This document shows positions 1 through 12,845 of a DNA stretch of 64,000 bases, one piece after another; positions within the stretch are counted from its first letter, which is position 1; the number at the start of each line of letters is the position of its first letter. Source of the DNA: Motacilla alba alba (lineage: Eukaryota > Chordata > Aves > Passeriformes > Motacillidae). The notes beneath the pieces are model-generated. The model was not told where the DNA came from. It worked only from the letters and a program-made list of their open reading frames with translations, and searched no databases. The stretch is from positions 3,286,001-3,350,000 of the forward strand of contig NC_052033.1 of assembly GCF_015832195.1 (NCBI RefSeq), given 5' to 3'. The position numbers and the translations under genes are program-made.

Positions 1-3000
1 TTCTGAGACTGACCAACCCCTCTCTTCACTGGTGTGGCGTTTCCCAACAGCCCAATCTCAATGGATACCTCAAAAGTGCCCAATCTCTCGAAGGATAAAA
101 CCACACCGATTTTCTTCCTCTTCCTAATTCAATTAAGAGAAATGAGCGCTGCAGTGTCTGACTAATGGAATCCTCTGCCTGATAAACACATCTCCTCCCA
201 TCCTCCTGCTGCGTCGCTCCTCGCAGATTGCACACGGTTAACACGGGCACCCCAGTGTATTAACTCGGGGGGAAAAGTGTCTGACAGTAATTGATTTATA
301 GGGAAAGGATCTATCTGCCTTTCTTTGGAAAAACGAGGCTTGTGGATACTTTATCCAGCCCAGTGATTCGCTGGGTAGATAAGTCAGGAGGGCTTGTACC
401 GGCTTGTTCCATTATGTTCACTGATTCTGAAGGCGTGAGAAACTCTCGGAGTCAAGTTCTCATGATTTTATAGGATGTGTTATGGCAGAGATCTAAAAAC
501 TGATGATTTCATCATGAACTACAAGCATCATTATCAAAATGATGACTGTTGCAAAACCACGTACTGTATCTATTGTGTTACCCGAAACTACAGGAATACT
601 AATTGGAAGAGTGACGAGATAGCTCCATTTTTTTTTTAAAAAAAAGCTTTTTTTTACATAGAAGTTTGAATTAGTAGTATTAAAGTGCTAAGTTTATGAA
701 AAGAATTGCTGGTAATTATGTGCTGTGAGATTTTAGTTCAAGTAGAGATGTTTTGCATTTCTTAAATCAGAGATTATTTAACAGAAAATGACAGGCAACA
801 CATGATGAAAACTGAAAGGGAAGCTACAGAATTGCTGCTTGGCTCATCAGGTATAGTAATTCTAGCAAATTTGTTAAATGTTGTTTCTGATGTCATGGAA
901 GTATTAATTTTGTTAAAATAGTTATTGTGAAGGCACCCTTAAAAGTGCAAAGCTGCTCTGCAAATAGAAAAAATAATCAAGCTTTTTCCTAAAATTAATG
1001 AGTGATTAAATGTGCTTCAGATTAATGAAAAAGGAATTTCTAGAGAAGTAGCTTTTTGTTTTTCAGGTTTTAATGAGGTTGTTTGAGTTGGATACTGGTA
1101 CTGTAAGAGCAACAATGAAAAATGCATTAGCATGTTGAAGTCTCATCATTGGAGTAGGGCTGAAATGGTAGTCTAATAATTTTTTTTAGAATAATTTGTT
1201 GTATTTTAAAATATTTTAAATAACAATAGCTAGAAATCCTTTGAAATATTAAAAATAATATTTTTACATTAAAAAATAACTACATGAAATACTGAGACAT
1301 AGGAGGAGAGGTTGAGATAAGGAGCTGGGCTCTTTCTTCTGCCTTAAGTGAGCTTGTTGCACTTATTTTTACCTAATGATGTGTAACTAGCATGGAAAGT
1401 TTGTAATGGACTCGTTCAAGTCAGTTTGTACCTGTTATTCTTTATATCTTCTTGGAAGTGCTTGTACTAATTATTCTTGAAAAAAGATATTGTTGTCAAA
1501 ACTCCATTGCTTTCTTAGGTGAAGCATTTATGATAAGGTCCGAATCTGCATTCAGGTGCAGCATTTATAATAAAGGGATGGTAATTAGATTTCCTTGTTC
1601 TTCCAGCTTTCCTTTGCTTCATAATGAAAATTCCTGTGCGTCCTGTCCTGCCCCCTCTAACTTTGTACTTGGTATTTAACTTTGATTCTAGTTATTCCTG
1701 TTGGACAGAGTATTAACTATCATTTCTTAACAAGATAAAATGCGTTGTTGCAGTTTTAATGTTAGAAATTTCAAGCCTTGGAGCTCCTCGGCCGTGGGTA
1801 CAGCAGGAGAGCATTCCAACAGCTTTTTATTTCTTTCTATTTAATTTGTTTTGATGGCTCCAGAACCTGCTGCTCTGACTTGGGAGGTGCAGAGAGCAGC
1901 TCATTTTAAAGGGTGTTTACCTTTCCTAAACTTAGGTCAGCGCCAGCCAGGTGAATGTTTTCGTTCTCTCTTTTACTATTTGATCCCTTTTTTTCTCATG
2001 GTTTAAAAATGCCAGTAATAAAATATTTCTAAAGTTAGACAAGTAGGATAGTTCTTCCCCTGGTCCCTAATTCACTGAAGTGTCTGGCAGAGAGACATAT
2101 TTTAGTATTAAAAAACATTAAAACTATTTGATCACACAGTCAAAAAGGACATTAATAGTTTAAAATAGGTGTAACCAATTAAAACTGTCCCTATAGAAAT
2201 AAAGTTGCTTACAGCTGTACAGTGTTTGTTTTGTGCTGCCAAAGTTAGAATTTAGTATTGGAGAAAAATATCAAAATAAGTAGTTGCTTTTTCCTTTAAC
2301 TTCAATGTCATCACTTGTGATATCTTTTAAAAAGGGGAGAAAAAATCTTGAACAGCAGGATAATTTTTACATAACTTTTTTTCCTTAGATTGAGAATTTA
2401 TTTCCTGTAGATCTGCCTGTAGAAATGCAGATGGTTCTATATTATTATAATTCTCTAGTTTTGAAATGCAGCAGTGTTATTTATTTATATTTTTATTGAA
2501 AACAAGTTATTCAGATAATCTTGATTAAACTTGAGGTTATCTTAGTTGGTTGTTTTTGGCACCAGTAACCTCCTCATGGCTTTCGAACCTGTCGCCCTTT
2601 CCAGCCTGAGACTGACTGCTGCAAGTTTCCTTCCTTCTGTTTTTAAAAGCACCTTGTTGCTCCCTCCTCGCCTTTAACCTGTTGGCAGGTTCAGAAAACA
2701 GGAATGTAGTTGAACACTGTGTGTAAATATATAAACAAAAAATGTCCGTGGGGATGAGTGTATACACACATATGCACATGTGTTTTCATACACACACACA
2801 GATATGTGCATATATATCTGTCCAGGTTGTTTTTTTAGGGTTTTAAGTAGTTTAAATTGTTTCAGATGCCCAGTTGATCAAAGAGGAAATTTCAAAATGT
2901 CTTTTATTACAAGCAGGGACAGTAATTACATTTCTTTTTAGGACACTGCTTCAGCAAAGTACGTAACAGCTGCTCATGCCCACCCCATTATTATTGCAGG

Positions 3001-5029
3001 CTCCTTCTGGTGATGTGGATCTCTCTGACCAGGAGGACTCACTGGGGTGGAACATTTTGAAGGACATGCTATAATTAAAATATTGTGATGTGGCATTATT
3101 GCATAACCCAAGGACATGCCATTGTCACCTACCCAGGGTGTTGCAAGAACGAGATTTGTGAGTTTTATTCTAGCTGAGATTTTTCCAGCGATTAACCACC
3201 CCTCCCTTCTCAACTTCCAGGTCCTTGAAACTGAAAGATAAATTTTAACACAACTGATTGTTAATTAGGAGGAAGCAGGGGTGAGAGGGGTGGGCTGGGA
3301 GGGCAGTGTGTGTGTGTGAGGTGCAGACCCACAGGAACTGCTCTGTGTGTGAGAGGAAGCTCCGAAACACAGGTTAAATTACTTGCTTAGGCAGCGTGGA
3401 TAGGAAATAAAAATCTCTCTACATACCAAGTTAATAAATCAATGTCTTAATACAGTCTAATTGACTAGAAAATAGAAAACGATCCGATTTTCTGCTAAAT
3501 TTCCAGGAGGTGGAAAAATTAATAAATCAAAGCTGGAGCACATTATTTTCATACAAGCTTTTCAGATGAACCTGACACGACTCTAGGAAGCAGAGCTGGC
3601 AGAGCAAACACAGCAATTTTCAGCAATACAGCTTTTTTGTCATACTTCAATATATTAACTCCCCAAATAAATTAAGAAAAAAAAGGTGCTGAAAACCCTT
3701 TGCACCAACAAGAGTTAATTGTTGTAAAAACTTGCAAGAGTCAGATTTTCTCTCAGACTGAAATATTCCCCTCTCCTGTTGAAACTTTCTGCTGAAAGCT
3801 GAGACTGGTGCCGTGAATGCACCTGCTGGAGTAACCCTGGCTGCTGGGACAGCTGGGAACTGAGCACCTCACATTTCCTCCTTAATATCAGCAGGTTTTA
3901 TTGAAAGAAATGCTCTAAAAAAGCAATGTACTCACCGGGCACTGGGGTGTCCGAGAGCCGCCGGGCGGGCGCTGCGCTGGAGCTGTCACTGCTGGGAGAG
4001 CAGTACCTGTTCTCTGCCTGAGCCCTGAGTGAAACTGCAGGAGGCTGTTCCAGGGGAGGGACCTGAGCGTGTAGGAGTTGAGCCCTCGGGGTGTAGAGAT
4101 GCACCTGATATTACTGCAGCCTGCAGCTACAATTCATTTGTTTGCGTCCACCGCTCTCATTGAGCATTACCTCAGCATCTCCTATCGAAGGCAGCTCCCG
4201 TCGCTCCGTGCCCTCCAACAACCAAGTTTTGCTCTCGGCTCTGGTGGCTGTTCCTTTTGCAGCGTGGGGTCAGAATGGCTGAGTTAACACTGAGGATATT
4301 TTAAGTTTTGTAGAAGTGACTCGTGGGCAGCAGAACTGACTGTACGCAGGGGGTAGCAAAGCTTAAGAAATAATTTTGCTCGTTTTTTGGAGACTGACTT
4401 TTTTATTGCATGCCCTTCACAGCTTTAATATTCTTGCTCTTTTTCTTTTTTCCTCCCCCCTCTTCATTTTTATTTAAATTTTTGTCCTTCACGAGTCTCC
4501 TTTCTGAAGGCGGGACTGAACGAACTCCAAGCTCGTTTGCCACAGGAACCTGCCAAAGCTTGTCTATAATCGACAGCCAAACGTACAGGTCCTGGAGAGG
4601 GAAAGAGTCACTGCAGGCAGGACTGATTGTCGTGGCTCTGTGTTTGCTCAGGACCTGTGAAATCCAGCAGTCAAATGGCAAAGTCAACTGCTCGCCCACT
4701 GCCAAGCGTTGGGGCTGGTTTTTAGTTGTGTTTTTTGTCAGAGTTTGTACCTGACAAATTTCTGGGTGCGTGTGCCAGTCTCTGGTGGCATGGCTGAGCT
4801 GCTCAGTGCAATGATTTCCTCTCACACAGGCTGGCACAAGGAAAATATTGTGATACTTGTAGCTCTGTCTAAAAACCACTCCAGTTAATGCATAAGCAAA
4901 GGGGCTTTTGGCTACTAATTCCAATATTCCAGGGATGTTAAAACTTCTGTTCAAAACTGAACATGAGAACCCTCTGGTTTCACTCACTGCTGTGTAGATA
5001 AGACAGCTGCAGGTTGCTGAAACTTTAAA

Positions 5030-5225
5030 TGTATTTTGTATTTTTATATTTATATATAAATATATAAATATTATATATTTTAATATAATATTTAAATCTA
5101 TATATAATATATAAATTTATATATAATATACAATATACAACATAATATATATTATATATTATATATAATTATATATTATTATATGTTATATATTGATATA
5201 TATTTATATATATAAATATAAATGG
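5030..5225. repeat. AT-only low-complexity tract, (TA)n-like
   Basis: About 190 bases consist almost entirely of A and T in irregular TATA/ATAT runs. Many short palindromes could extrude as cruciforms. This is simple low-complexity DNA in an intron and gives no sign of coding. Confidence 0.9.
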
Positions 5226-5437
5226 ATTTTATAGTTAGCAAAAGTATGATTTTAATGGAATGAAAATTATTAAGGAAATTGTCAGGACAAAACCTGTTTA
5301 GAAAGTGCATAAAAGTTGTTTGAAAATCAGTCTTTTAAGACACTTTAAAGCAGTGACTTAAAAATATTTTTTAAGGTGTTGCCTTTGGTCTGGTGGAATT
5401 ATTTACAGACATCTGCTTCCCTATGTGGGTATGCAGG

Positions 5438-5800
5438 TCACCATGCTTCCTCTTGCTGGGCTGCTGTAACTTTTTCAAAGAAAAATTCAAATGATAAACA
5501 ATCTCTAATTTTAAGGTAGAAGAGTGGCTTTTGTGGTATGTTTTGTTTTTTTTCCTTAGTTAATTTTTTGTTTGTTTCTATAATGCAGTGTAGCAGTATA
5601 AAAGTTATATATATATATAATATATATATCACCATACTTCCTCTTGCTGGGCTGGTGTAACTTTTTGAAAAAAAAATTCAAATTATAAGCAATCACCAAT
5701 TTTAAGGTAGAACAGTGGCTTTTGTGATATATTTCATTTTTTCCATTGGTTATTTTTTTAATCATTATGTTTCTATAATGCATAGCAATATAAAAGGTTT
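5438..5800. repeat. Diverged tandem duplication, 191-bp period, two copies
   Basis: The segment starting at 5438 (CACCATGCTTCCTCTTGCTG) recurs at 5629 with about 85-90% identity by eye. The match runs through a shared 'TTTTAAGGTAGAA' block to 'TTTCTATAATGCA' near the end of each copy. A short (TA)n run at about 5604-5627 sits at the junction. Divergence between copies shows the duplication is not very recent. Antisense open frames of 65-75 codons across it are by-products. Confidence 0.85.
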
Positions 5801-5831
5801 ATATTACTGTCCCATTACTCTCTAGTTGTTT

Positions 5832-5929
5832 GTGAATCCTTTGGATTAAGATGGGATAAATTCTTCCATTTAGTTGTGAAATATTTTGAATAAAAATTTT
5901 GGTATTAGAAATTTCTAAGGGAAAAAGGG
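5832..5929. repeat. Local dispersed repeat, copy A
   Basis: About 98 bp beginning 'AATCCTTTGGATTAAGATGG' recur 1.57 kb downstream at 7401-7497 in the same orientation, with only a handful of differences. I do not recognise a transposon family. It could be a segmental duplication or a piece of an unnamed repeat. Confidence 0.85.
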
Positions 5930-7400
5930 AGAAAGACTGTATTCAGCAACATTTCTGGAAGAAAATTTCAATTTGTGGCACCCAGAGGAAGCTGCTGGAC
6001 TCCCTCAACAGAGCTGACTGAGCTGCCATAACAGGCAGTCGGAACTGGAACTTTGATTTTATTTTTTTTAACTTTGATTTTATTTTTTTTAACTTTTTTT
6101 AACTTCTCCCCATTGCCCGACCTTGTATTTGGAGGGGACATGTGATGCCCAGTTGCTGCACTGACCCACAGGAAATGTTCTAAACCCAGCTGCTTCCTGG
6201 AGGTGCTGTTATCCCTCGGGTCAGTGAAATCAGCTGCAAGTGAAGGAGAACTGCAAGAAAAAGAACAGCCATGGAAATTCTCCTTTGCTTGGGGCTTGGA
6301 TGATATTAAAAACCCAGATCTGAGTTTTTCATGGATGGACCCCAGAGCAGGACTATGAGAACTCCTGTTCGTGCAGAATTCTAGAAATACTAAATCATGA
6401 TTGCAGTGATGTTGTTTCTACACTTATTTTTAACTGACTTGATCACATCCTGTCCTCTCAGTGACCCCAATCCCCTCTTGGAAGCATCTTTTTCATCCAC
6501 CTGAACACAGCTCAGATTAATTAAAAGCACCAAGACTGACATAGTAAAATTTGGAATTATTGATACGTTTATGCCAAGTTGCCTTTTTTTTAAAAATGTG
6601 GTTATTTTTGTTTCTCTGTGGGGCTGAAGCTTTGGGGTTTTATCTTCTTTGGTGTAGAATATACTTCTTTATTCTAGGTTCTTTTTAAAATTCAGTATTA
6701 AGTAAGTGTTGTTCAGCTGTAGCTGAATTTCATGGATTTAATTACTGTAGCATAATTCTGTCATTCTCTAAATGTTAAAAATTTCCTTGTATGTGCTTTT
6801 ATATGAATTTTTTGTCTCAGCTTTAGCACTAAACAGAAAAGAAAGTGTCAGTTGCAGCAAATCTGCATCCGGATGGGGTAAATTTACCCTGCTCTGGGTA
6901 CACCTCTCACCTCATTTCTGTTTTCCCCTTCAGAATTCCATTCCCTGGATGTATCAGAGTGTGCCAGCTGTTGCTCCAGTCACCTAGCACCTCCACATTA
7001 ATCAGGGAGTTCTTGCCCTTCTGCTCTGGTGCCAGGACTGGCCCTGCTGGTTGCCCTCAGGACTCCAGTGCTGCTCCCAGAGGATGGCCACTGGTTTTCC
7101 ATCACCAGTAATTTTTTCCAGGTCTTTGCAGAGGTGCCTTACCAATCTGTGAGCTCATTAGTTATTCCAGGAGAGCAGCAGGATCCCAGGTCCTGCTGGA
7201 CCTGGATATGGACCTGGACCTGCAATGTGGATACTGGTGCACATGGAGCTGGTGGAGCTTAGCTTCCCACATCCAGGAAATGCCTTGGAACTGCAGGGTT
7301 CCCCTGTGTCACCTTAGTTGTGTCTGCATTTGTGCCTTTGAGATAATGAAGTCCTTTTTTCTTTCTGGGATCACTGGAACCGAAGTTATCGAAGGATTCG

Positions 7401-7497
7401 TAAATCCTTTGGATTAAGATGGGATAAATTCTTCCATTTAATTGTAAAATATTTTGAATACAAATTTGTGGATTAGAAATTTCTGAGGGAAAAAGGG
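7401..7497. repeat. Local dispersed repeat, copy B
   Basis: Second copy of the 5832-5929 segment, in the same orientation. It shares 'GGGATAAATTCTTCCATTTA' and ends with a matching 'GGGAAAAAGGG'. The sequence flanking the two copies differs. Confidence 0.85.
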
Positions 7498-9879
7498 CTC
7501 TCAGCATCAGCATGTTTTTGCTGGGTTGTTCCACACCATTCCCAGAAGGGGGCAAATGGACGTGAGTGTAATTGCTGGAACTCACACCGTGCCCCGAAAC
7601 ACGACGTGATTCTCCTACAATATTCCCATAATTATTTTTTTCTATCCCATATGAATAGTTATTAGTCTTAATGCTTTTTGAATAACACCTTTGAAATGTG
7701 CCTTTGTTTTTCCTAACAATCCAGTCCCTGACTCCAGAGATAGGTCTGGGCAGATTACTGTGCTGGGAATTGGGAGCCACTTGTTCAGATTACTGGAGCA
7801 AATTACTTGTATGGGAAAAGAATAAAAGCTCAGCAGTTAATAGCAACTGCAGATCCCATTTTTAGATATTTATTGTGGCCTGTGCTGTTTGGTCTGGAGC
7901 TGGGATGATCTTTCTTTGGGTTCCCATCCTCGCCCTTGGGCAGTGAAACATCTTGGGGGAAGTGGGAAACGGCAGGAATTGGGGCTGTAGGCAAAGGGAT
8001 GAGCTGTTTATAAGGGAGGGTTTTTCATGGTGACTCTTTTCCCTGGCAGTCATTCTCACAGGGATGCAAAATGCAGCTTCTGCCTGGTGCTCTGGTTACA
8101 ATTCTCTTTCCAAATGTGTTCTTTTAAAAGCGATTTTTGTGCCAAATTTTTTTTCGTTTTCTGCTTTAGTTTCAAAGCTTACACCAGAGATTCTGAGCCA
8201 GTTTTCTTGCCCCCATGATAGCTTTTCTGATAGAGTCCAGCAGCAGGACCTGAGTTGTGCCATGTGCAGTGCCAGGGTGTATAAACTCATTTTTCTTTGA
8301 GCCATACCTGGCATGGGGCTGCTGTGATGCTGCTCTCACCAGAGAGCAGGGAGGCATAGAACAAATACCCTCAGACTCAACATATTTTTAGCTTTCAGTT
8401 ATTTTCTGAAACATGTCAGATTTTAGAAATATTTATATGATTAATATATGTTGTTTAGTATTTAGATACATTTTTAAAGTGGGCAATATAAACCAACAAA
8501 CACAACCTGATATTTTATTTTATTCCATTGAAGAATACTGATGCTGCAGTCCATGAGCTGCAGCTTGGCTGTTATGGTTTTGCATTCAAAGTTACGTGTC
8601 ACTATTCAGCTGTAAAATTTCAGTTGTTATTAGAAGGAATCATGCAGCTTAATTTGCATGTGGGAGAAACCTTTTTAGCAAAATAGCCTGAAGTTAACTA
8701 AAATCTCATGATCTGATGATGGATTTGTGTGCCATTCTACATTTGGAATTGCAGCACCCCTAAACTAAATATCCCTTACTCTACAGGGTATGCTAGAACC
8801 AAAAAACCTACATTTCAGTGTGGTTTCACTATGATTTCACAGCTTTTGTTTTGTGCTATATTTGTGGTTTTGTAGGCTTCAGACTATTATTTATAGGTTT
8901 TTTCTTTTTATTTAATTGGGTGGGGATAAATACTAAACAAACAAGAGAATCCTAGTTTACTTGAATTTCTGGTTTGCTTGTGAAAGGACGTTATTAAAAT
9001 TTCTCTTGATGACAGCACAGTATAAACTTTCTAGCTAATAAGGTGTGTCATGTAGAGGAACATGAACCTTCCTGGGTGTTCTTAACGTCTTGGTGGTGAG
9101 CTGAAGAATGTTCTGGTGTCACTCTCAAGGACTTGCTGAGCTCTGAGTAGTCCCAGTCTCAAATATAATCCATATTAGTGTTTCGTCAGGAAATAATGCT
9201 CACTGTGCATGATGTGCTCCTGTTTCTGCTATAAAATCACGTCTGTGTAAAGTGAAGGTTGAAAACATTTGCATCACTGAGGAGTAAGAAAAGGAAGCCA
9301 GGGAAAGCAGCTTGGCAGAGCCCTGTGGTTACACTTTCAGTGAATTTGTGCTTATTTTGGGAGGATTCCAGCCAGGAAGACGTTACTTTTAATCTTCCTG
9401 CTTTCTTAAATACCCTTACCCATTCACAAGGAATAGACTGGGATAGTCCAACAGTCCCTTGCTCCTTTTTAACCGTGGCAACAATAAAATCAGCATTTCA
9501 ATAGAAGGAAATAATGCTGATGGGATCCAGGGAAAATGGAACATTCTGGAGTCTGCGACTGGTGGCTTGGTACAACTGATCCGAATCTGGAATTTGATTT
9601 TTTTTTAATGCCAGAATAAATGAAAAGTAGTTATAAAGAATGAAAAATGTGCAGAACCAGCCTTAACCTCTTCAGTTCATAAGCTACCTTCAGAATAAAA
9701 GGAGCATGTAGAAACTGTAAGAAGGAAGTGTAGGGAGTGTTGAAGGTCTGTTAGTGAGGCACCTGGGGTACATTTGAGAGGGCACTTGGCAGGTTACAAT
9801 ATCATGGGATTCCATGACAAAATCATGATGCTTTTTACATTTTCAGAGAGCTCACACACAACTCTACCAGTATCCAAAA

Positions 9880-9918
9880 AGGGACATATTTGTGAACTGG
9901 GACATATTTGTGAACTGT
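9880..9918. repeat. 19-bp direct repeat, two copies
   Basis: 'GGGACATATTTGTGAACT' occurs twice back to back, consistent with a slippage duplication. Confidence 0.85.
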
Positions 9919-12326
9919 TTCTGCTGAATGGTAAGCTCTTGGTTTAAACAGGAAACACTCGGTTTAAATAGGAGCAACGGCTCTCAGTTGATGTTTGCTC
10001 TCTGTTTTAAAGATATCCCATTGTCAGGTGTATTTTTGGTGAAAAGTTTGCATGAAATGAAGTCTCTGGTGCTGTCAGAGGGTTTCAAATGGACTCAGCC
10101 AGTCTCAATAGCAGATGCTACAGCTTTGAAGGAATATCTGTGTACATGTGACTGCTAGATGTGATTTTAAAATTGCCTCAGCTTCTGGTGCAAATACCTT
10201 GTTGATTTTCTGTTGTTAATGTTTTCTTGTTAATTTGGTTAGAATGGATATGTGCTCTGGGGCAGTACCCAGTTTTCTGTTCCTGGTACAGAGAAGGTTT
10301 GATCATGTGCTTTTAGGGAGAAAATATTGGATTCCTGTGTATGTTGTCTTTTTATCTGAGAGTAGAGGGAATGGTGCTTGCTGATAATTATATATAACTA
10401 GATACACTTCAAGAAACACCCGAAGTCTTATTTGTGTAGAAAAACTGTAGACACAGTGGACAAAAAAACCATTTTTGCTTGTCCAATCTCACTGGGCCGT
10501 TCATGATTAAAAAAAAACCAACAAAGGTGAACCCAGTACTGCTTTTAGGAGGAGGTTTAACTGAGACCAGGATTTGAATAGACTTATGGAAATGTATTAT
10601 GTAGCTTCTTAAACTTGTTTACATTCTCAATTTTTAAGGATTATCCTCTGTTTTCATATTCCAGAGTAAAAGTTGTTTGCTATGGACTTGCAGCAGCCAG
10701 GGGTTGGTGGAGAGGGATGATGCACTGAGTCAGGCTTCTGCACAGTCTGTTGGTGTGTTCTGTAGTGGTGGTTAATTGTGAGGCTTTTGGCAAAATTCCA
10801 GGTGCTTTTCATCAGAGATACAGGAAGACATGGGGAAAAAAAAAAAAAGATCTACCTGTCTTAGGTGGACTCTTTAGAAAATGGAGAACACCCAAACCTG
10901 AAAGGCTGGTTATGGAGGAATTCCTTCTCTCTAACACCCAGGTGAACTTTAAAAGTGATGCATGGTCTTGAAAAGAGCCTTTTAAAAAGTTATAATGCCT
11001 ATGTCACCGTAATGGTTTTCAAATTAGCAAGGAAGCATTATAAATAGTGCAGATTTATTTTTTTTTCAGTAGCCAGCAGGTATGAGCAGGAAGAAATGCT
11101 GTGACTGGAGCTGCAGCAGGAAAGGTCCCTCCCCCAGCACCACTGGGAGATGGGGTAAACATTGAGCAGGGAATAAATGACAATGAATTGCTTCTGGCTT
11201 TTTCACCACGGGGTTTATCTCGGTATTGCACAACTTTAGCCTTAAGGCTGGGCTTTCTGGGGTGATATTTCTTTTCTGACACACAGTGTTATGAGTTTAC
11301 AGAATTTTTTTATACTCCTTTAGAGTAAGTAATTCATTTGCTCAGTAGGATTTCTCCACAAGCCTGTTCCTTCATGTCTTTAACTGCAGTTTGCTGTTGG
11401 TTCACTTGAGGCAGAGCTCTGTCAGCTGTACACGTGTGTGAAGAAGGTCTCTGCTCTGGCCTCGGGTGTCAGTGGGTAGGAGAGTCCCCAAAACACGGAG
11501 TGCTCTGTGCTTCAGAGCTGTCCTGGGTCAGCTGCTGCTCTGGGCGCAAGCCAGGCAGTGGGCTTTGAGCTTTTAGGGCTGTGTTAGGTAAGGATGTTGG
11601 GATGGAGTGGCTGGAATCCAGATCTGTCTGCTTCTTGCTTGGCCCCTGGTTCCAGAGCCCTCATTCCTGTCAGCACCAGGGCACTGGTGCAAGGCTGCCT
11701 TTAGCCCCTGGGACCTGGCAGCCAGAGCCAGTGTCCAGCTCCTGAACACTGCCCTGCAGAGCCATGGCTGGTACCAGACAGTCTGTGGGGCAACATCCAG
11801 CTTAACCACCCCCCCTCCTCTCAGTCTGACAGGCAGCCTTTGCATTCCACGCCTTCCACCCTGAGCTGCCGGGCAGACAGCAGCCTCTGTGCTGCCCTGC
11901 TGTGATTCATCCCTGGAGCAGGTCTGTCCTGTGGGCTGCCTCAGACAGCTCCATGGAAAAACCACCACGTGACCATGGAATTAAAGACTCTTTTAATTCC
12001 TTACGTAGTGAGAGGCTGCAGGGAGCTTGCAGCAGACGCAGCAGCCCTTCAGTCACAGGGCACAGAGTGCTGGCTTTGTGCAGGTGCCTCTGCCCAGCCC
12101 TGGGTGGGCTCAGCTCTGGGGGCACCCAGGAGCTTCAGAGACTTGAGCTGCTCCCTCCTCACATCCCTCCTGGCCTGCAGGAGCTCTGCTCTCTTCCTCC
12201 TTCCCTGGCAAACTCCTAATGAGGTCAGCCCTGGGGGCAGGAATGACAGACGAGAGGTCACCTGTGGGTGGTTTTTAGGCACTTGCCCTTGGGGATGGGA
12301 TGTCAGAGCATCATCCCACAGGAACA

Positions 12327-12381
12327 CAGAGAACTTTGCACAGCCACAACAGCCCAGAGAACTTTGCACAGCCACAACAGC
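12327..12381. repeat. 27-bp tandem duplication, two copies
   Basis: The unit containing 'GAACTTTGCACAGCCACAAC' is present twice in direct succession with no visible mismatches over the core. This suggests a recent slippage or duplication event. Confidence 0.9.
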
Positions 12382-12754
12382 ACACTCATTTTCTGATCTC
12401 CATTGGAGGCTTTATTCTCTCCATGAAAGAGCTCTTCAAGACTAGATTCTGGAGTCAACAACTTATATAGAAACTTATATAGAAAATGAGAACAATTCAG
12501 TTGATTCACAGAATTTTTAAACAAGTATTTATTTCTGGGAATGGACCTAACCTGAACTTTCTGGTGTTTGCATCCAGTAAATTGATCCAGTAAATATTAG
12601 TACAAGAGCCCTAACGAAGTTCCAGTTAGGAGCTGCCTCTTTCCAGAGGTGCCATGTAGGAGGGAGTGGCCTCAAACCTGATTTTCTGTACATGGGGCAG
12701 CCAGAATTGTGTTTTTAGGAAACAGCACACTGCAGATACCTGCACCAGTTGTTT

Positions 12755-12845
12755 TCACAGAATTCACAGAATGACTGGGTTGGAAGAGACCTTAAAGATC
12801 ATGGGGTCCAACCCAGCCCCAGCACCTCAACTAAACCACCTCAAC
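12755..12845 (-). mobile_element. CR1 LINE 3' end fragment
   Basis: The + strand reads 'GGGTTGGAAGAGACCTTAAA' followed by 'GATCATGGGGTCCAACCC'. This is the reverse complement of the CR1 3' terminus (…TTTAAGGTC…TTCCAACCC). It is preceded by degenerate 'CACAGAATTCACAGAAT', which corresponds to the short terminal repeats of CR1. It is a dead 5'-truncated copy of about 90 bp with no coding remnant. Confidence 0.8.

Noticed and set aside
4403..4987. 194-codon antisense frame considered as a possible nested gene such as ZNF750
   Set aside because: There is no zinc-finger or other recognisable motif, and its C-terminal Lys-rich end reads through a T-rich low-complexity stretch. No partner exon was found.
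11573..12445. Cluster of overlapping 72-158-codon frames on both strands
   Set aside because: The local sequence is G/C-richer and poor in stop codons. No domain, splice pattern or TBCD similarity was seen.
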